NCBI GenBank assembly: GCA_026393655.1 | Contig: JAPKZT010000151.1 | Span: 1 to 26,801 of the forward strand | Source of the DNA: Actinomycetota bacterium | GTDB lineage: Bacteria; Actinomycetota; Acidimicrobiia; Acidimicrobiales; Ilumatobacteraceae | DNA: 26,801 bases | Direction of reading: 5' to 3' | Shown: positions 6,124-14,870 of the stretch, piece after piece | Layout: each line of letters starts with the position of its first letter | Numbering within the stretch: position 1 is the stretch's first letter | Notes under the pieces: generated by a model | The model's input: the letters and a program-made list of their open reading frames with translations, nothing else | What the model was told of the DNA's origin: nothing | Databases searched by the model: none | Position numbers and translations under genes: made by a program

Positions 6124-9100
6124 CTAGCGTGAAACTCTTGCAACGACATCACGGTGAACGGTCGATTACGTTGCTCGATCATTCCTTGAACTGCGGCAGT
6201 GGCAGCGCTCAATGTCGTGACAACAGAAACTCGACACGTGTTGGCAGCCTTGCGAATAGCCTCGCCATCATTTCGTGTGCCATATCCACGCGGTGTGTTG
6301 ATCACTAGTGCGATCTCACCAGATTCAATAAGTTTTACTGCATCGTCGCCAGTGTTACTGCCCGACTTTCTTTCTGAGAATTTGCCGACAACCCGCGAAA
6401 CTTCGCAGCCATGACTCTTTAAAAAGTCAGCCGTGCCGACCGTGGCAACTATCTTGAGCCCGAGAGATGTCAAACCTTTGACGACGTCAACACCGCCAAG
6501 TTTGTCTCGGTCGTTTAGCGAAACAAAGACAAGACCGAATTCAGGCAATGTTGTGCCAGCGGCGAACTGTGACTTGGCGAATGCGCGCGCAAAAGAATCG
6601 TCGATTCCCATTACTTCACCTGTTGAACGCATCTCTGGCCCAAGAGCAGTATCGACATCTGCAAAACGATTGAATGGCAACACCGCTTCTTTCACTGAAA
6701 CATGTGAACCAGACAGAGGCTTTTTCAACAAACCTTCACTACGAAGTTGCTCAAGTGTTGCACCCAGCATGACACGACTCGCAACTTTGGCTAGAGGCAC
6801 GCCCGTTGCTTTCGCCACGAAAGGCACGGTACGACTTGCACGCGGATTGGCTTCAATTACGTAGACAGTCTTATCAGCAATTGCAAACTGAACATTGATC
6901 AGACCGACTACCTTCAACGCCTCAGATATTTTCTTGACCGTGTTTTCGATTTCTGAAATCGTCGCACTTGACAAAGTAACGGGCGGAATCGTGCATGCCG
7001 AGTCGCCAGAGTGCACGCCCGCCTGCTCAACATGCTCCATCACGCCACCGATCAAAACTTCGCCTGTTGAATCGCGAATCGCATCAACATCAACTTCGGT
7101 TGCATCTTCTAAAAATCTGTCAACAAGCACTGGTCTTTGCGCAGATAGTCCACCTTCGCGACCCAACGAACCAGCCTGACTCATTTCTTGCATCGCGTTG
7201 CGCAGGTGCATCTCGTCATGAACAATTTGCATCGCTCGCCCACCTAATACATAACTTGGACGAACGAGAACTGGGTAACCAATTTTGTTGGCGATCTCTA
7301 CAGCTTGTTCAACATCACGAGCCGTACCGCCTGGTGGCTGCAAAATATTTAACGACTCGCAAAGCGCACTCCATTTTTCACGATCTTCTGCAATATCAAT
7401 TGACTCGCTTGTTGTGCCTGCAATCAATTCTTTGGGCAACTGAGTGGCAAGTTTGAGTGGAGTCTGACCACCTAATCCGACGATGATTCGTGGATTTGAA
7501 CCAGATATCAGTTGTTCGGCTTCAATCACATTCATCACATCTTCATAAGTAAGAGGCTCAAAATATAGTTTGTCTGAAGTGTCGTAATCAGTTGAGACTG
7601 TCTCTGGATTGCAGTTCAGCATGATCGTTTGAAAACCGGCATCGCGTAACGCAAAACTTGCATGCACACAGCAATAATCAAACTCAATACCTTGGCCGAT
7701 TCTGTTTGGACCACTTCCTAAAATAATTACAGATTGCTTTGCACTTGAGTGCAGTTCTGATTCATCTTCGTATGTCGAATAGTGATACGGGGTCTGCGCC
7801 GCGAACTCTGCACTGCATGTGTCAACTGCTTTATAGGTCGGCCTGACACCGCGCTTTAATCGGGTCGCTCGCACGTCGTGTTCAGTTCGTTTATACAAAT
7901 AACTAATCTGCGCATCTGAAAAACCGAGGCGCTTAGCCCGCTTCCAATCTGAAACTGACAATTCTTCGAGACTTTGTGATTCGAGATATTCGCGTTCTTC
8001 AATAATCGACTGCATTTGATCCAAGAACCACGGATCAAATTTGCAAACCTTTGCGACCTTTTCAATTGATATTTTCCGTCGCAAACATTCGCCGATTTCA
8101 AAGATCCTGTCCGGAGTCGGTATCGCGATCTTGTCAAGCAACTGGGCATCAGTTAAGTTGTTAAAGATCTCTTCGCCGGGGTCGCAATTAAGTCCAAGTC
8201 GACCGATCTCGAGTGATCGCAAGGCCTTTTGCAAACTCTCAGGGAAAGTTCTACCAATTGCCATTGCTTCACCAACACTCTGCATCTGAGTACCGAGTAC
8301 TCCTGATGTGCCGGGAAACTTCTCAAACGCCCAACGCGGGATCTTGGTAACTACATAATCAATCGTCGGCTCAAAACTAGCCGGCGTCATTTTTGTGATG
8401 TCATTTGAGATTTCATCAAGCGTGTAACCCACGGCGAGTTTTGCCGCGATCTTTGCAATTGGGAACCCAGTGGCTTTAGACGCAAGTGCTGAACTTCTTG
8501 AAACTCTCGGGTTCATCTCGATAACAACTTGATCGCCATCAATTGGGTTCACTGCAAATTGAACATTTGAACCACCGGTTTCAACACCGACACGGCGGAT
8601 ACAAGCAAATGCAGCGTCACGCATTTTTTGATATTCAACGTCTGACAACGTCATCGCTGGAGCGACTGTCATAGAGTCGCCCGTGTGCACACCCATCGCA
8701 TCGATATTTTCAATCGAACAAATTACGACACAGTTATCGTTTTTGTCGCGCATTACTTCAAGTTTATATTCTTTCCAGCCGACGATTGATGTCTCGATCA
8801 ATATTTCAGAAATCGGACTCGCCGCCAGACCATTTGCGACAACGGCATGAAATTCTTCCAAGGTGTTGGCAATACCGGTTCCTCGTCCACCCAAAATGTA
8901 CGCAGGGCGAATAATCACCGGCAATTTAATTTCTTTAAGAATCTCGTCTGCTTGTTCGGCTGTGTGCGCGATACCGCTTCGGGGCACACTCAGACCAATC
9001 TCAATCATCGCCTCTTTGAATTTGCCTCGATCTTCGGCCGTGTTAATAGCCAGGGCATTCGCACCGATCAACTCGGGCGTACCAGGCACACCAACCTTGC

Positions 9101-9416
9101 CGCGTTCGAACAAAGTCATCGCAAGATTCAGTGCAGTTTGCCCACCAAGAGTCGGCAACACGGCATCTGGCTTTTCTCGCTCGATAATTTGCTCAATAAA
9201 CTCTGGCGTAAGTGGTTCGATATAAGTGCGATCAGCAAAATCTGGATCGGTCATAATTGTCGCTGGGTTTGAGTTTGCGAGAATCACTCGGTAACCCTCT
9301 TGTCGCAACACACGACACGCTTGCGTGCCTGAATAATCAAACTCACATGCCTGACCAATAACAATTGGCCCCGAGCCGAGAACAAGAATCGACTTGATGT
9401 CTTCGCGCCGTGGCAT
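6120..9416 (-). CDS. carB: Carbamoyl-phosphate synthase, large subunit
   Basis: Makes carbamoyl phosphate from bicarbonate, ammonia (channelled from CarA) and two ATP, for pyrimidines and arginine. The 1098 aa contain the full architecture. A first ATP-grasp half opens with SILVLGSGPIVIGQACEFDY and includes IIRPAYILGGRGTGIA and VIEMNPRVSRSSALASKATG. An oligomerisation region follows at about 400-550. The second ATP-grasp half opens with IILGSGPNRIGQGIEFDYCC and includes VLVRPSYVLGGRAMQIV and VIEANPRASRTVPFVAKATG. A C-terminal MGS-type allosteric domain (about 945-1098) ends the protein; in many bacteria it senses UMP. The ATG at 9416 overlaps the carA stop by one base (TAATG), so equimolar subunits are likely. 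Confidence 0.98.
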   Translation of the reverse strand: MPRREDIKSILVLGSGPIVIGQACEFDYSGTQACRVLRQEGYRVILANSNPATIMTDPDFADRTYIEPLTPEFIEQIIEREKPDAVLPTLGGQTALNLAMTLFERGKVGVPGTPELIGANALAINTAEDRGKFKEAMIEIGLSVPRSGIAHTAEQADEILKEIKLPVIIRPAYILGGRGTGIANTLEEFHAVVANGLAASPISEILIETSIVGWKEYKLEVMRDKNDNCVVICSIENIDAMGVHTGDSMTVAPAMTLSDVEYQKMRDAAFACIRRVGVETGGSNVQFAVNPIDGDQVVIEMNPRVSRSSALASKATGFPIAKIAAKLAVGYTLDEISNDITKMTPASFEPTIDYVVTKIPRWAFEKFPGTSGVLGTQMQSVGEAMAIGRTFPESLQKALRSLEIGRLGLNCDPGEEIFNNLTDAQLLDKIAIPTPDRIFEIGECLRRKISIEKVAKVCKFDPWFLDQMQSIIEEREYLESQSLEELSVSDWKRAKRLGFSDAQISYLYKRTEHDVRATRLKRGVRPTYKAVDTCSAEFAAQTPYHYSTYEDESELHSSAKQSVIILGSGPNRIGQGIEFDYCCVHASFALRDAGFQTIMLNCNPETVSTDYDTSDKLYFEPLTYEDVMNVIEAEQLISGSNPRIIVGLGGQTPLKLATQLPKELIAGTTSESIDIAEDREKWSALCESLNILQPPGGTARDVEQAVEIANKIGYPVLVRPSYVLGGRAMQIVHDEMHLRNAMQEMSQAGSLGREGGLSAQRPVLVDRFLEDATEVDVDAIRDSTGEVLIGGVMEHVEQAGVHSGDSACTIPPVTLSSATISEIENTVKKISEALKVVGLINVQFAIADKTVYVIEANPRASRTVPFVAKATGVPLAKVASRVMLGATLEQLRSEGLLKKPLSGSHVSVKEAVLPFNRFADVDTALGPEMRSTGEVMGIDDSFARAFAKSQFAAGTTLPEFGLVFVSLNDRDKLGGVDVVKGLTSLGLKIVATVGTADFLKSHGCEVSRVVGKFSERKSGSNTGDDAVKLIESGEIALVINTPRGYGTRNDGEAIRKAANTCRVSVVTTLSAATAAVQGMIEQRNRPFTVMSLQEFHAR

Positions 9417-10528
9417 TATTTACGATCCATCATTTCGACGAATTGCGAAAATAGATAACGACTATCGTGCGGGCCAGGACCAGCCTCTGGGTGATACTGC
9501 ACGCTAAATGCGTTGGCACCACGAACACGTAAACCTTCATTGGTGTTGTCATTTAAATTGATATGAGTGACATCGGCTTTTGTAGCCAGCGAATCTGCGT
9601 CGACACAAAAATTGTGGTTCTGACTCGTGATCTCAACTGATTTAGTAGCGATGTTTCTTACTGGATGATTTGCCCCGTGATGACCGAAAGGCAACTTGTA
9701 TGTTTTGCCGCCTAGTGCGAGTGCCAGTAATTGATGGCCCAGACAAATACCAAACAGTGGAACACCAGTACCAAGTAATTCTCGAATCGTCGCCGGAGCG
9801 CCATGTACCATCTCAGGATCACCAGGGCCATTTGACAAAAAGATTCCGTTTGGCGATAATGCCATCACCTGTTCGGCAGTTGTGGTTGCTGGCACAACGT
9901 GCACAGTTGCGAACTCGGCCAAACAATTCAACATTGTTGTCTTAATACCAAAGTCATAAGCCACGACTGTGAATTTGCCACTGCCGTGAATGTAACTTTT
10001 AGTCGTCGTGACCTGAGCGACTAAGTTTTTTCCCGCGGTGCCTTTTTCGCTTTTCGCAACCTTAAGTAAATCTTCTTGACTAGCCGTACCGAACGCGCCG
10101 GGCATTGAACCAGAATCTCGCAATAACCGAGTTAGTCGCCGTGTATCAATACCTGCAATACCCGCAAGATCATTTTTCTTTAGAAAAGAATCTAACGAGT
10201 CATCACTTCGCCAGTTGCTGCGGCGACGCGCAAGTTCGCGAACTATCACACCACGTGCGAAAACTTTTGATGCTTCATTATCAAGATTCGTTGTGCCGTA
10301 GTTGCCGATATGTGGCGTCGTGAATGTAATTATCTGTCCTGCATATGACAGGTCAGTAATAATTTCTTGATAACCCGAAAGTCCTGTATGAAAAACAACT
10401 TCGCCCTTCGAGATCACGGGCTCAGAGATCTCAGACGAGCCCGCACCGATTGCTTCACCTTCAAAGACCGATCCGTCATTCAAAACGAGAAGAGCGGGTT
10501 TAATGTTCGTCTTTGAAATTTGCGTCAT
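9416..10528 (-). CDS. carA: Carbamoyl-phosphate synthase, small (glutamine amidotransferase) subunit
   Basis: Class I glutamine amidotransferase that releases ammonia from glutamine for CarB. The 370-aa protein has the CarA-specific N-terminal domain (LVLNDGSVFEGEAIGA, VVFHTGLSGYQEIITD, TPHIGNYG, GIAGIDTRRLTR) and a C-terminal amidotransferase domain with FLSNGPGDPE. The nucleophile is Cys262 in GICLGHQLLALALGG, and the catalytic pair His346/Glu348 lies in QYHPEAGPGPHD. All catalytic residues are intact. ATG 10528 overlaps the pyrC stop as ATGA. Its place between pyrC and carB in the pyr operon suggests control by pyrimidines rather than arginine. Confidence 0.98.
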   Translation of the reverse strand: MTQISKTNIKPALLVLNDGSVFEGEAIGAGSSEISEPVISKGEVVFHTGLSGYQEIITDLSYAGQIITFTTPHIGNYGTTNLDNEASKVFARGVIVRELARRRSNWRSDDSLDSFLKKNDLAGIAGIDTRRLTRLLRDSGSMPGAFGTASQEDLLKVAKSEKGTAGKNLVAQVTTTKSYIHGSGKFTVVAYDFGIKTTMLNCLAEFATVHVVPATTTAEQVMALSPNGIFLSNGPGDPEMVHGAPATIRELLGTGVPLFGICLGHQLLALALGGKTYKLPFGHHGANHPVRNIATKSVEITSQNHNFCVDADSLATKADVTHINLNDNTNEGLRVRGANAFSVQYHPEAGPGPHDSRYLFSQFVEMMDRK

Positions 10529-11805
10529 TTCTGTGCTTGCCCGTCAATCACTGTTGGTGTGCCCTTAAAAATAGTGTGGCGAACTTTGCCACGAAGTGTC
10601 CGACCAACATAGGGCGAATTTATGCTTTTGCTCGCCAGTCTTTGCAAGTCAACACTCCATGATAATTCTGGGTCGAAAATGCAGATATTTGCTGGCTCAG
10701 ATACCGCTATCGGCCGTCCGTGCGCATCGTCAACTTTCGCGATTCGCGCTGGGTTCCAACTCAATAACGCCACTGCATCTTTTATCTCTAGATCGCTAAA
10801 CGCCAATACGACACCAAGCGCGGTTTCAAGACCGAGCATTCCGGGTGGCGCCATGTCGAGCGACATTTCTTTGTCGCGACGCGGATGAGGCGCGTGGTCA
10901 GTGGCAATTGCATCAATCGTGCCGTCTAGTAAACCAATTTTTAGCGCACGAATATCTTCACTTGAGCGAAGCGGTGGATTCACTTTATATACAGAGTCAT
11001 AAGACGCCAAAAGTTCTTGAGTTAGAGACAAATGATGCGGGGTTACTTCGGCAGTAATCGGTAAACCATCTCGCTTTGCGGCGCGAACAAGTTCAACACT
11101 GCGAGCAGTAGACAAGTGCAAAAAATGCATCGTCGCCCCGGTGATTCTTACAAGTTCAATATCTCGAAACACCATCAACTCTTCGGCGATTGCCGGCCAT
11201 CCTGGTAGACCAAGATCAGTGCAACACTGACATTCACTCATCACCGCACCTTTAGTAAGTTCGGCAACTTCACAATGTTGTGCGAGCGTCACGCCTAGTC
11301 CTCTGGCATATTCGAGAGCACGGCGCATCAGCGAAGCATCTTGTACTCCAAAACCATCATCAGTAAAAAAATTCACACCCGCGTGTGCAAGTTCTGCCAT
11401 TGGCGCCAGCGTTTCTCCTTGTCGACCGAGCGTGATGCATCCACTCGGGATTACATCAACGAGACCCGCGCGCTTTCCTTGTTCGCGCACAAAGTCAATT
11501 ACTGCAACTGAATCTTGCGGAGGATCAGTATTCGGCATTGCCACCAGTGCCGTGTACCCGCCGAGCGCTCCTGCGCGGCTTCCCGTTTCAATTGTCTCTG
11601 CTTCTTCTTTGCCGGGCTCTCGTAAATGTGCATGCAAATCTACAAAACCACTCGTGACGATGCAGCCACTGGCATCAATTTCGATATCACCTTTTAGGTT
11701 TGCGCCGACTTCAACAACTATTTCGTTTTCGATTCTTACATCGGCACGCAGTTCACCGCTCTGGTTAAGAATTGTGCCACCCTTGATTACGACCGACTTG
11801 CTCAT
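10525..11805 (-). CDS. pyrC: Dihydroorotase, class I
   Basis: Zinc amidohydrolase cyclising carbamoyl-aspartate to dihydroorotate. The 426-aa length and motifs place it in class I. The HxH pair His58/His60 lies in FVDLHAHLREPG; the bridging Asp150 in FFTDDGFGV takes the place of the carboxylated Lys of class II; His177 is in AQHCE, His230 in HFLHLST, and catalytic Asp303 in IATDHAPH. Substrate-binding features include MPNTDPP. Class I enzymes often associate with aspartate transcarbamoylase, which fits the adjacent pyrB. ATG 11805 overlaps the pyrB stop as ATGA, and the gene's own stop overlaps carA in the same way. Confidence 0.98.
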   Translation of the reverse strand: MSKSVVIKGGTILNQSGELRADVRIENEIVVEVGANLKGDIEIDASGCIVTSGFVDLHAHLREPGKEEAETIETGSRAGALGGYTALVAMPNTDPPQDSVAVIDFVREQGKRAGLVDVIPSGCITLGRQGETLAPMAELAHAGVNFFTDDGFGVQDASLMRRALEYARGLGVTLAQHCEVAELTKGAVMSECQCCTDLGLPGWPAIAEELMVFRDIELVRITGATMHFLHLSTARSVELVRAAKRDGLPITAEVTPHHLSLTQELLASYDSVYKVNPPLRSSEDIRALKIGLLDGTIDAIATDHAPHPRRDKEMSLDMAPPGMLGLETALGVVLAFSDLEIKDAVALLSWNPARIAKVDDAHGRPIAVSEPANICIFDPELSWSVDLQRLASKSINSPYVGRTLRGKVRHTIFKGTPTVIDGQAQK

Positions 11806-12737
11806 GCCTGACCGCCAAGATTTGCGCCACTACCCAATAAATCAAATAGCACAGCCATTCGCACAGAAACGCCATTGGCTACTTGTCGATGAATTAAAGA
11901 ATTTTTCACATCTGAAGGATCAATCTGCATTTCAACGCCGCGATTCATTGGCCCCGGATGCATCACTATCGCAGAATCTCTAAGTTTTGCAACACGCTTT
12001 TGAGTGAGACCATATTGTTCTGAATATTCGCGCAAAGTTGGCACATGCCCTTGCGACATTCTTTCACTTTGTAGACGCAACATATACAACACGTCACTAG
12101 TTGGTATGACGTCATCAAGATGATGATTTACTTCAACTGGCCAATGCGAAACATCTGGTGGCAGCAAAGTTGGCGGTGCGACGAGAGTGACCTTGGCACC
12201 CAACATTGAGAATGCCTGAATGTTGCTACGCGCAACACGCGAATGTTTAATATCTCCGACGATCGTTATTTGCATGCCATCAAATCTTGCGGTGTGCGTG
12301 GCTTCTCGAATTGTGTAGCAGTCGACTAACGCCTGGGTTGGATGTTGATGTGCCCCGTCGCCAGCATTAATGATCGACGCTTTCGTCCATTGCGCAATTT
12401 GCCATGGGATACCAACAGATTTGTGACGCACGACGAATGCATCAACACCCATATCAGTAATCGTGGCAACGGTGTCGCGCAGCGATTCGCCTTTGTTGAC
12501 ACTTGAAGTTGAAACATTAAAAGTCAGAGTGTCAGCCGAGAGTCGTTTCGCAGCGGTCTCGAAACTCAGACGAGTTCGAGTTGAGTCTTCAAAAAATAAA
12601 CTTGCAACAGTCCGACCACGCAACGCCGGAACTTTTGGAACTGGCCGCTGGTTAATTTCTGCCATGTGATCTGTCAACTGCAATAGTTCCAACAAACCAC
12701 TAGCGCCAAGTTCGTCGATGCTTCGCAGATGCTTCAC
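11802..12737 (-). CDS. pyrB: Aspartate carbamoyltransferase, catalytic chain
   Basis: Condenses carbamoyl phosphate and aspartate, the committed step of pyrimidine synthesis; the catalytic unit is a trimer. The 311-aa protein has the carbamoyl-phosphate site FFEDSTRTRLSFE (STRTR at residues 52-56), NKGESLRDT (81-89), GDGAHQHPTQALVD (127-139) and a C-terminal MHPGPMNRGVE. No regulatory chain gene (pyrI) is present, as usual outside enterobacteria-like groups. The start is GTG 12737, which overlaps the pyrR stop as GTGA. Translation is thus coupled to pyrR and would fall with PyrR repression of the first gene. Confidence 0.98.
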   Translation of the reverse strand: MKHLRSIDELGASGLLELLQLTDHMAEINQRPVPKVPALRGRTVASLFFEDSTRTRLSFETAAKRLSADTLTFNVSTSSVNKGESLRDTVATITDMGVDAFVVRHKSVGIPWQIAQWTKASIINAGDGAHQHPTQALVDCYTIREATHTARFDGMQITIVGDIKHSRVARSNIQAFSMLGAKVTLVAPPTLLPPDVSHWPVEVNHHLDDVIPTSDVLYMLRLQSERMSQGHVPTLREYSEQYGLTQKRVAKLRDSAIVMHPGPMNRGVEMQIDPSDVKNSLIHRQVANGVSVRMAVLFDLLGSGANLGGQA

Positions 12738-13285
12738 TTGCTACTCGCATTCATTGCTGTTATCCGCACGCCGTCACTAGTTGCCGAAACATCATCATCT
12801 TTTTGTGTCGGCAGATTCTTGCCAACAAAATCAGGGCGGATCGGAAGTTCGCGGTGACCGCGATCAATTAGAACCGCAAGTTGTACTGCACGCGGGCGAC
12901 CATAATTATTCAATCCCTCCATTGCAGCGCGAACTGTTCGACCGGTAAACAACACATCGTCTACGAGCACGACCGTTGCACCGGTCAAGTCAAACGGAAT
13001 ATCGGTAATCGCGCCAAGCGAGACGGGCCGTATACCGATGTCATCGCGATGCAGACTGACATCCAGCGCCCCAACTGGTACGGTCACCGAACTTTCAATT
13101 TCGTTTATCTGCTTGGTTATTGCTTCGGCAATCCAAGTACCACCGCGTTGCAAGCCAACGATCGCCAGGCCATCAATGCCATGGTTGCGCTCGATAATTT
13201 CGTGTGCGATGCGAACAATTGCGCGACGCACATCTGTCGCACTCATCACCTCATGCGGCGTGTCTAGCCTCGCGTTGATACTCAA
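12734..13285 (-). CDS. pyrR: PyrR: pyrimidine operon RNA-binding regulator / uracil phosphoribosyltransferase
   Basis: Binds a specific hairpin in pyr mRNA when UMP/UTP is high, and in many species also has uracil phosphoribosyltransferase activity. The 183-aa protein has the PyrR N-terminal helix (RRAIVRIAHEIIERN), GLAIVGLQRGGTWIA, the basic patch LDVSLHRDDIG, the PRPP loop VVLVDDVLFTGRT (105-117) and VLIDRGHRELPIRPDFVGKNLPT. The start is TTG 13285, five bases after a strong Shine-Dalgarno GGAAGGA; an in-frame ATG at 13246 lacks such support and would shorten the N-terminus. It is the first gene of pyrRBC-carAB-pyrD and has a PyrR-type operator in its own leader, implying autoregulation. Confidence 0.97.
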   Translation of the reverse strand: MSINARLDTPHEVMSATDVRRAIVRIAHEIIERNHGIDGLAIVGLQRGGTWIAEAITKQINEIESSVTVPVGALDVSLHRDDIGIRPVSLGAITDIPFDLTGATVVLVDDVLFTGRTVRAAMEGLNNYGRPRAVQLAVLIDRGHRELPIRPDFVGKNLPTQKDDDVSATSDGVRITAMNASSK

Positions 13286-13290
13286 AAATG

Positions 13291-13326
13291 TCCTTCCGTT
13301 CGAGCCTCACAGGACTCAATTTACGG
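13291..13326 (-). promoter_or_regulatory. PyrR-binding RNA hairpin overlapping the pyrR ribosome-binding site
   Basis: Read on the minus strand, 13316-13303 is AGTCCTGTGAGGCT. It agrees at all 14 positions with the PyrR-binding consensus ARUCCNGNGAGGYU as I recall it. It can fold as outer stem CCGT/ACGG, an AAA bulge, stem TTGAG/CTCGA (one U-G pair), a bulged U, then CC/GG closing the loop UGUGA. The outer stem ends at 13296, inside the Shine-Dalgarno GGAAGGA (13297-13291) of pyrR. No T run or terminator follows. The layout therefore points to PyrR repressing translation initiation, as reported for Mycobacterium smegmatis, rather than the transcription attenuation of Bacillus. Confidence 0.85.
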
Positions 13327-13355
13327 CCGATAAATAACTTTCTTAAACTGCAATA

Positions 13356-13361
13356 AATATA
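13356..13361 (-). promoter_or_regulatory. Possible -10 element for the pyr operon
   Basis: TATATT on the minus strand lies in the AT-rich 85-nt gap between the DUF2079 gene and pyrR. It would give a leader of roughly 60-65 nt that contains the complete PyrR hairpin. No convincing -35 box stands at 16-18 nt, so the call rests on the -10 match and position only. The operon may instead be read from upstream genes. Confidence 0.25.
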
Positions 13362-13370
13362 GCACGTGCG

Positions 13371-14870
13371 CTAACCCGATATTTTGCGTTGATACACAAT
13401 CCACCACTCATTGGCATATGAAATTGCAAACTGCGCCGAAACCTCTCGCCAAGTTTGTTGCATACTTTCATCCATAGCTACAGGCAAGACCACAAACTCA
13501 ATGTCATTGGTAAACGGCAGAACATCCCCTGTTGCAAACGCATCCATTCCGTATAAGGCTCGCTTAAACGGAACTGGGAAAACATATATTCGTTTGCGTC
13601 GTGCTAATTGCGCGGTCAGTGGATGATACGCACTGACCACGGCGTCGTCTGGAATTTTACTTAGTGCCACGCGCGCCGCGATAACCGCAGGATTACTCGA
13701 CCCGTTGTACGAAACTTGAGTTCGCGCACCAGGCAGAGGCGCCCAGAGATAAGCGCAACTAAGCGTACTTAACGCGCAAATAAACACGACTATGCGCCGC
13801 AAATTCTTTCTTAGTCGACCAAGCGCGAACGCTGTGCCGATCACCAAAACCGGTACCACCACAAACGAGTAGTGATATTCAATGTGATACTGATACCAGA
13901 AATTACTGAAAATATTCGTGAAAATAACCAACACGGCGATTGCCGCAACCTCGGGAAACACAACGAACCCGAGCGCAACTGGTGCGACGAGTTGCAAAAC
14001 ATAATGCGGCCGAGAATCGCTGACAAGGTATCTCAGCATCGACATGGGGTCAGTGAACAAAGTCCTGATCGAGCCCGCTAAACCACCAAATGGAATTCGC
14101 CATCCGTTTCTAAACGGCACGCCGTTGATTCCACGCTGAATACCAAAAACCGCTACAGCCGAATACCAAAATGACGCAAATACTGTAAAAAGCCCCGTCT
14201 TTAGTTCCTTACGCCAAGCAACCCATATGCCTAGTGGTATCAAAATCAGAGAGACATCTTCTTTAACGCTCATCGCTAGCAACACAGTGATCATGTACAT
14301 TCGCCATTTAGATTCGAATGCTGCGTAAAGTGCCGTAGCAATAAATACTCCTAAGAATGCATCTGGATGAAAATTTTCTAGAGCAATCCACACGGTGGCA
14401 GGATGCAGAAGATAGGTCGCAACAAAAACGGTAGCCATCGCTTCACTTTCCAAGCGTTTGCGTGCATACAAAAACACAGGCACTGCCCCTGCGACGATTG
14501 CAAGAGCTTGAACAACAAACAATGTGGATGTACTAGGAATAATCCAGTAGATCGGCACCAGAAATAGCAGAATAAAACTCGTATGGTCACCGAATAAATT
14601 ACGACCCATCAGTGTTACAAATGGATTGTGAAACCGAGATAACAGCCATATCCCTGGGTCATAAAGACCGAAGTCGTAGGCAGATGTTGCCAGGCTTCGA
14701 TGCATTTCAACACTCAATGCCGCAAAATAAAAACCAACGACAACGATCATTGATGCCGTTACAACCTCCCATACGGAGGCCGCCTTAATTCGATCACCCA
14801 AATTATCTAGAAATCGTTTCGTGTTAAACGCCCTTTGAACGAACCTGCTTTGCAATTGCCGATAATACAC
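13371..14870 (-). CDS. DUF2079 family polytopic membrane protein
   Basis: Predicted integral membrane protein of unknown function, 499 aa, with roughly nine to ten hydrophobic segments; the first is at about residues 36-54 (VVTASMIVVVGFYFAALSV). The segment AYDFGLYDPGIWLLSRFHNPFVTLMG is the DUF2079 signature (D-G-YDQ-W-like), followed by a GDHTSFILLF loop. These proteins resemble GT-C fold, mannosyltransferase-like membrane enzymes, but no substrate is established. The C-terminal 110 residues are soluble and probably extracytoplasmic. The longest frame starts at GTG 14870 and overlaps nusB by 47 nt. In-frame TTG codons at 14855 and 14801 are alternatives, and none has a good Shine-Dalgarno. 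It lies between nusB and the pyr leader, where I know of no conserved membrane gene. Confidence 0.85.
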   Translation of the reverse strand: MYYRQLQSRFVQRAFNTKRFLDNLGDRIKAASVWEVVTASMIVVVGFYFAALSVEMHRSLATSAYDFGLYDPGIWLLSRFHNPFVTLMGRNLFGDHTSFILLFLVPIYWIIPSTSTLFVVQALAIVAGAVPVFLYARKRLESEAMATVFVATYLLHPATVWIALENFHPDAFLGVFIATALYAAFESKWRMYMITVLLAMSVKEDVSLILIPLGIWVAWRKELKTGLFTVFASFWYSAVAVFGIQRGINGVPFRNGWRIPFGGLAGSIRTLFTDPMSMLRYLVSDSRPHYVLQLVAPVALGFVVFPEVAAIAVLVIFTNIFSNFWYQYHIEYHYSFVVVPVLVIGTAFALGRLRKNLRRIVVFICALSTLSCAYLWAPLPGARTQVSYNGSSNPAVIAARVALSKIPDDAVVSAYHPLTAQLARRKRIYVFPVPFKRALYGMDAFATGDVLPFTNDIEFVVLPVAMDESMQQTWREVSAQFAISYANEWWIVYQRKISG

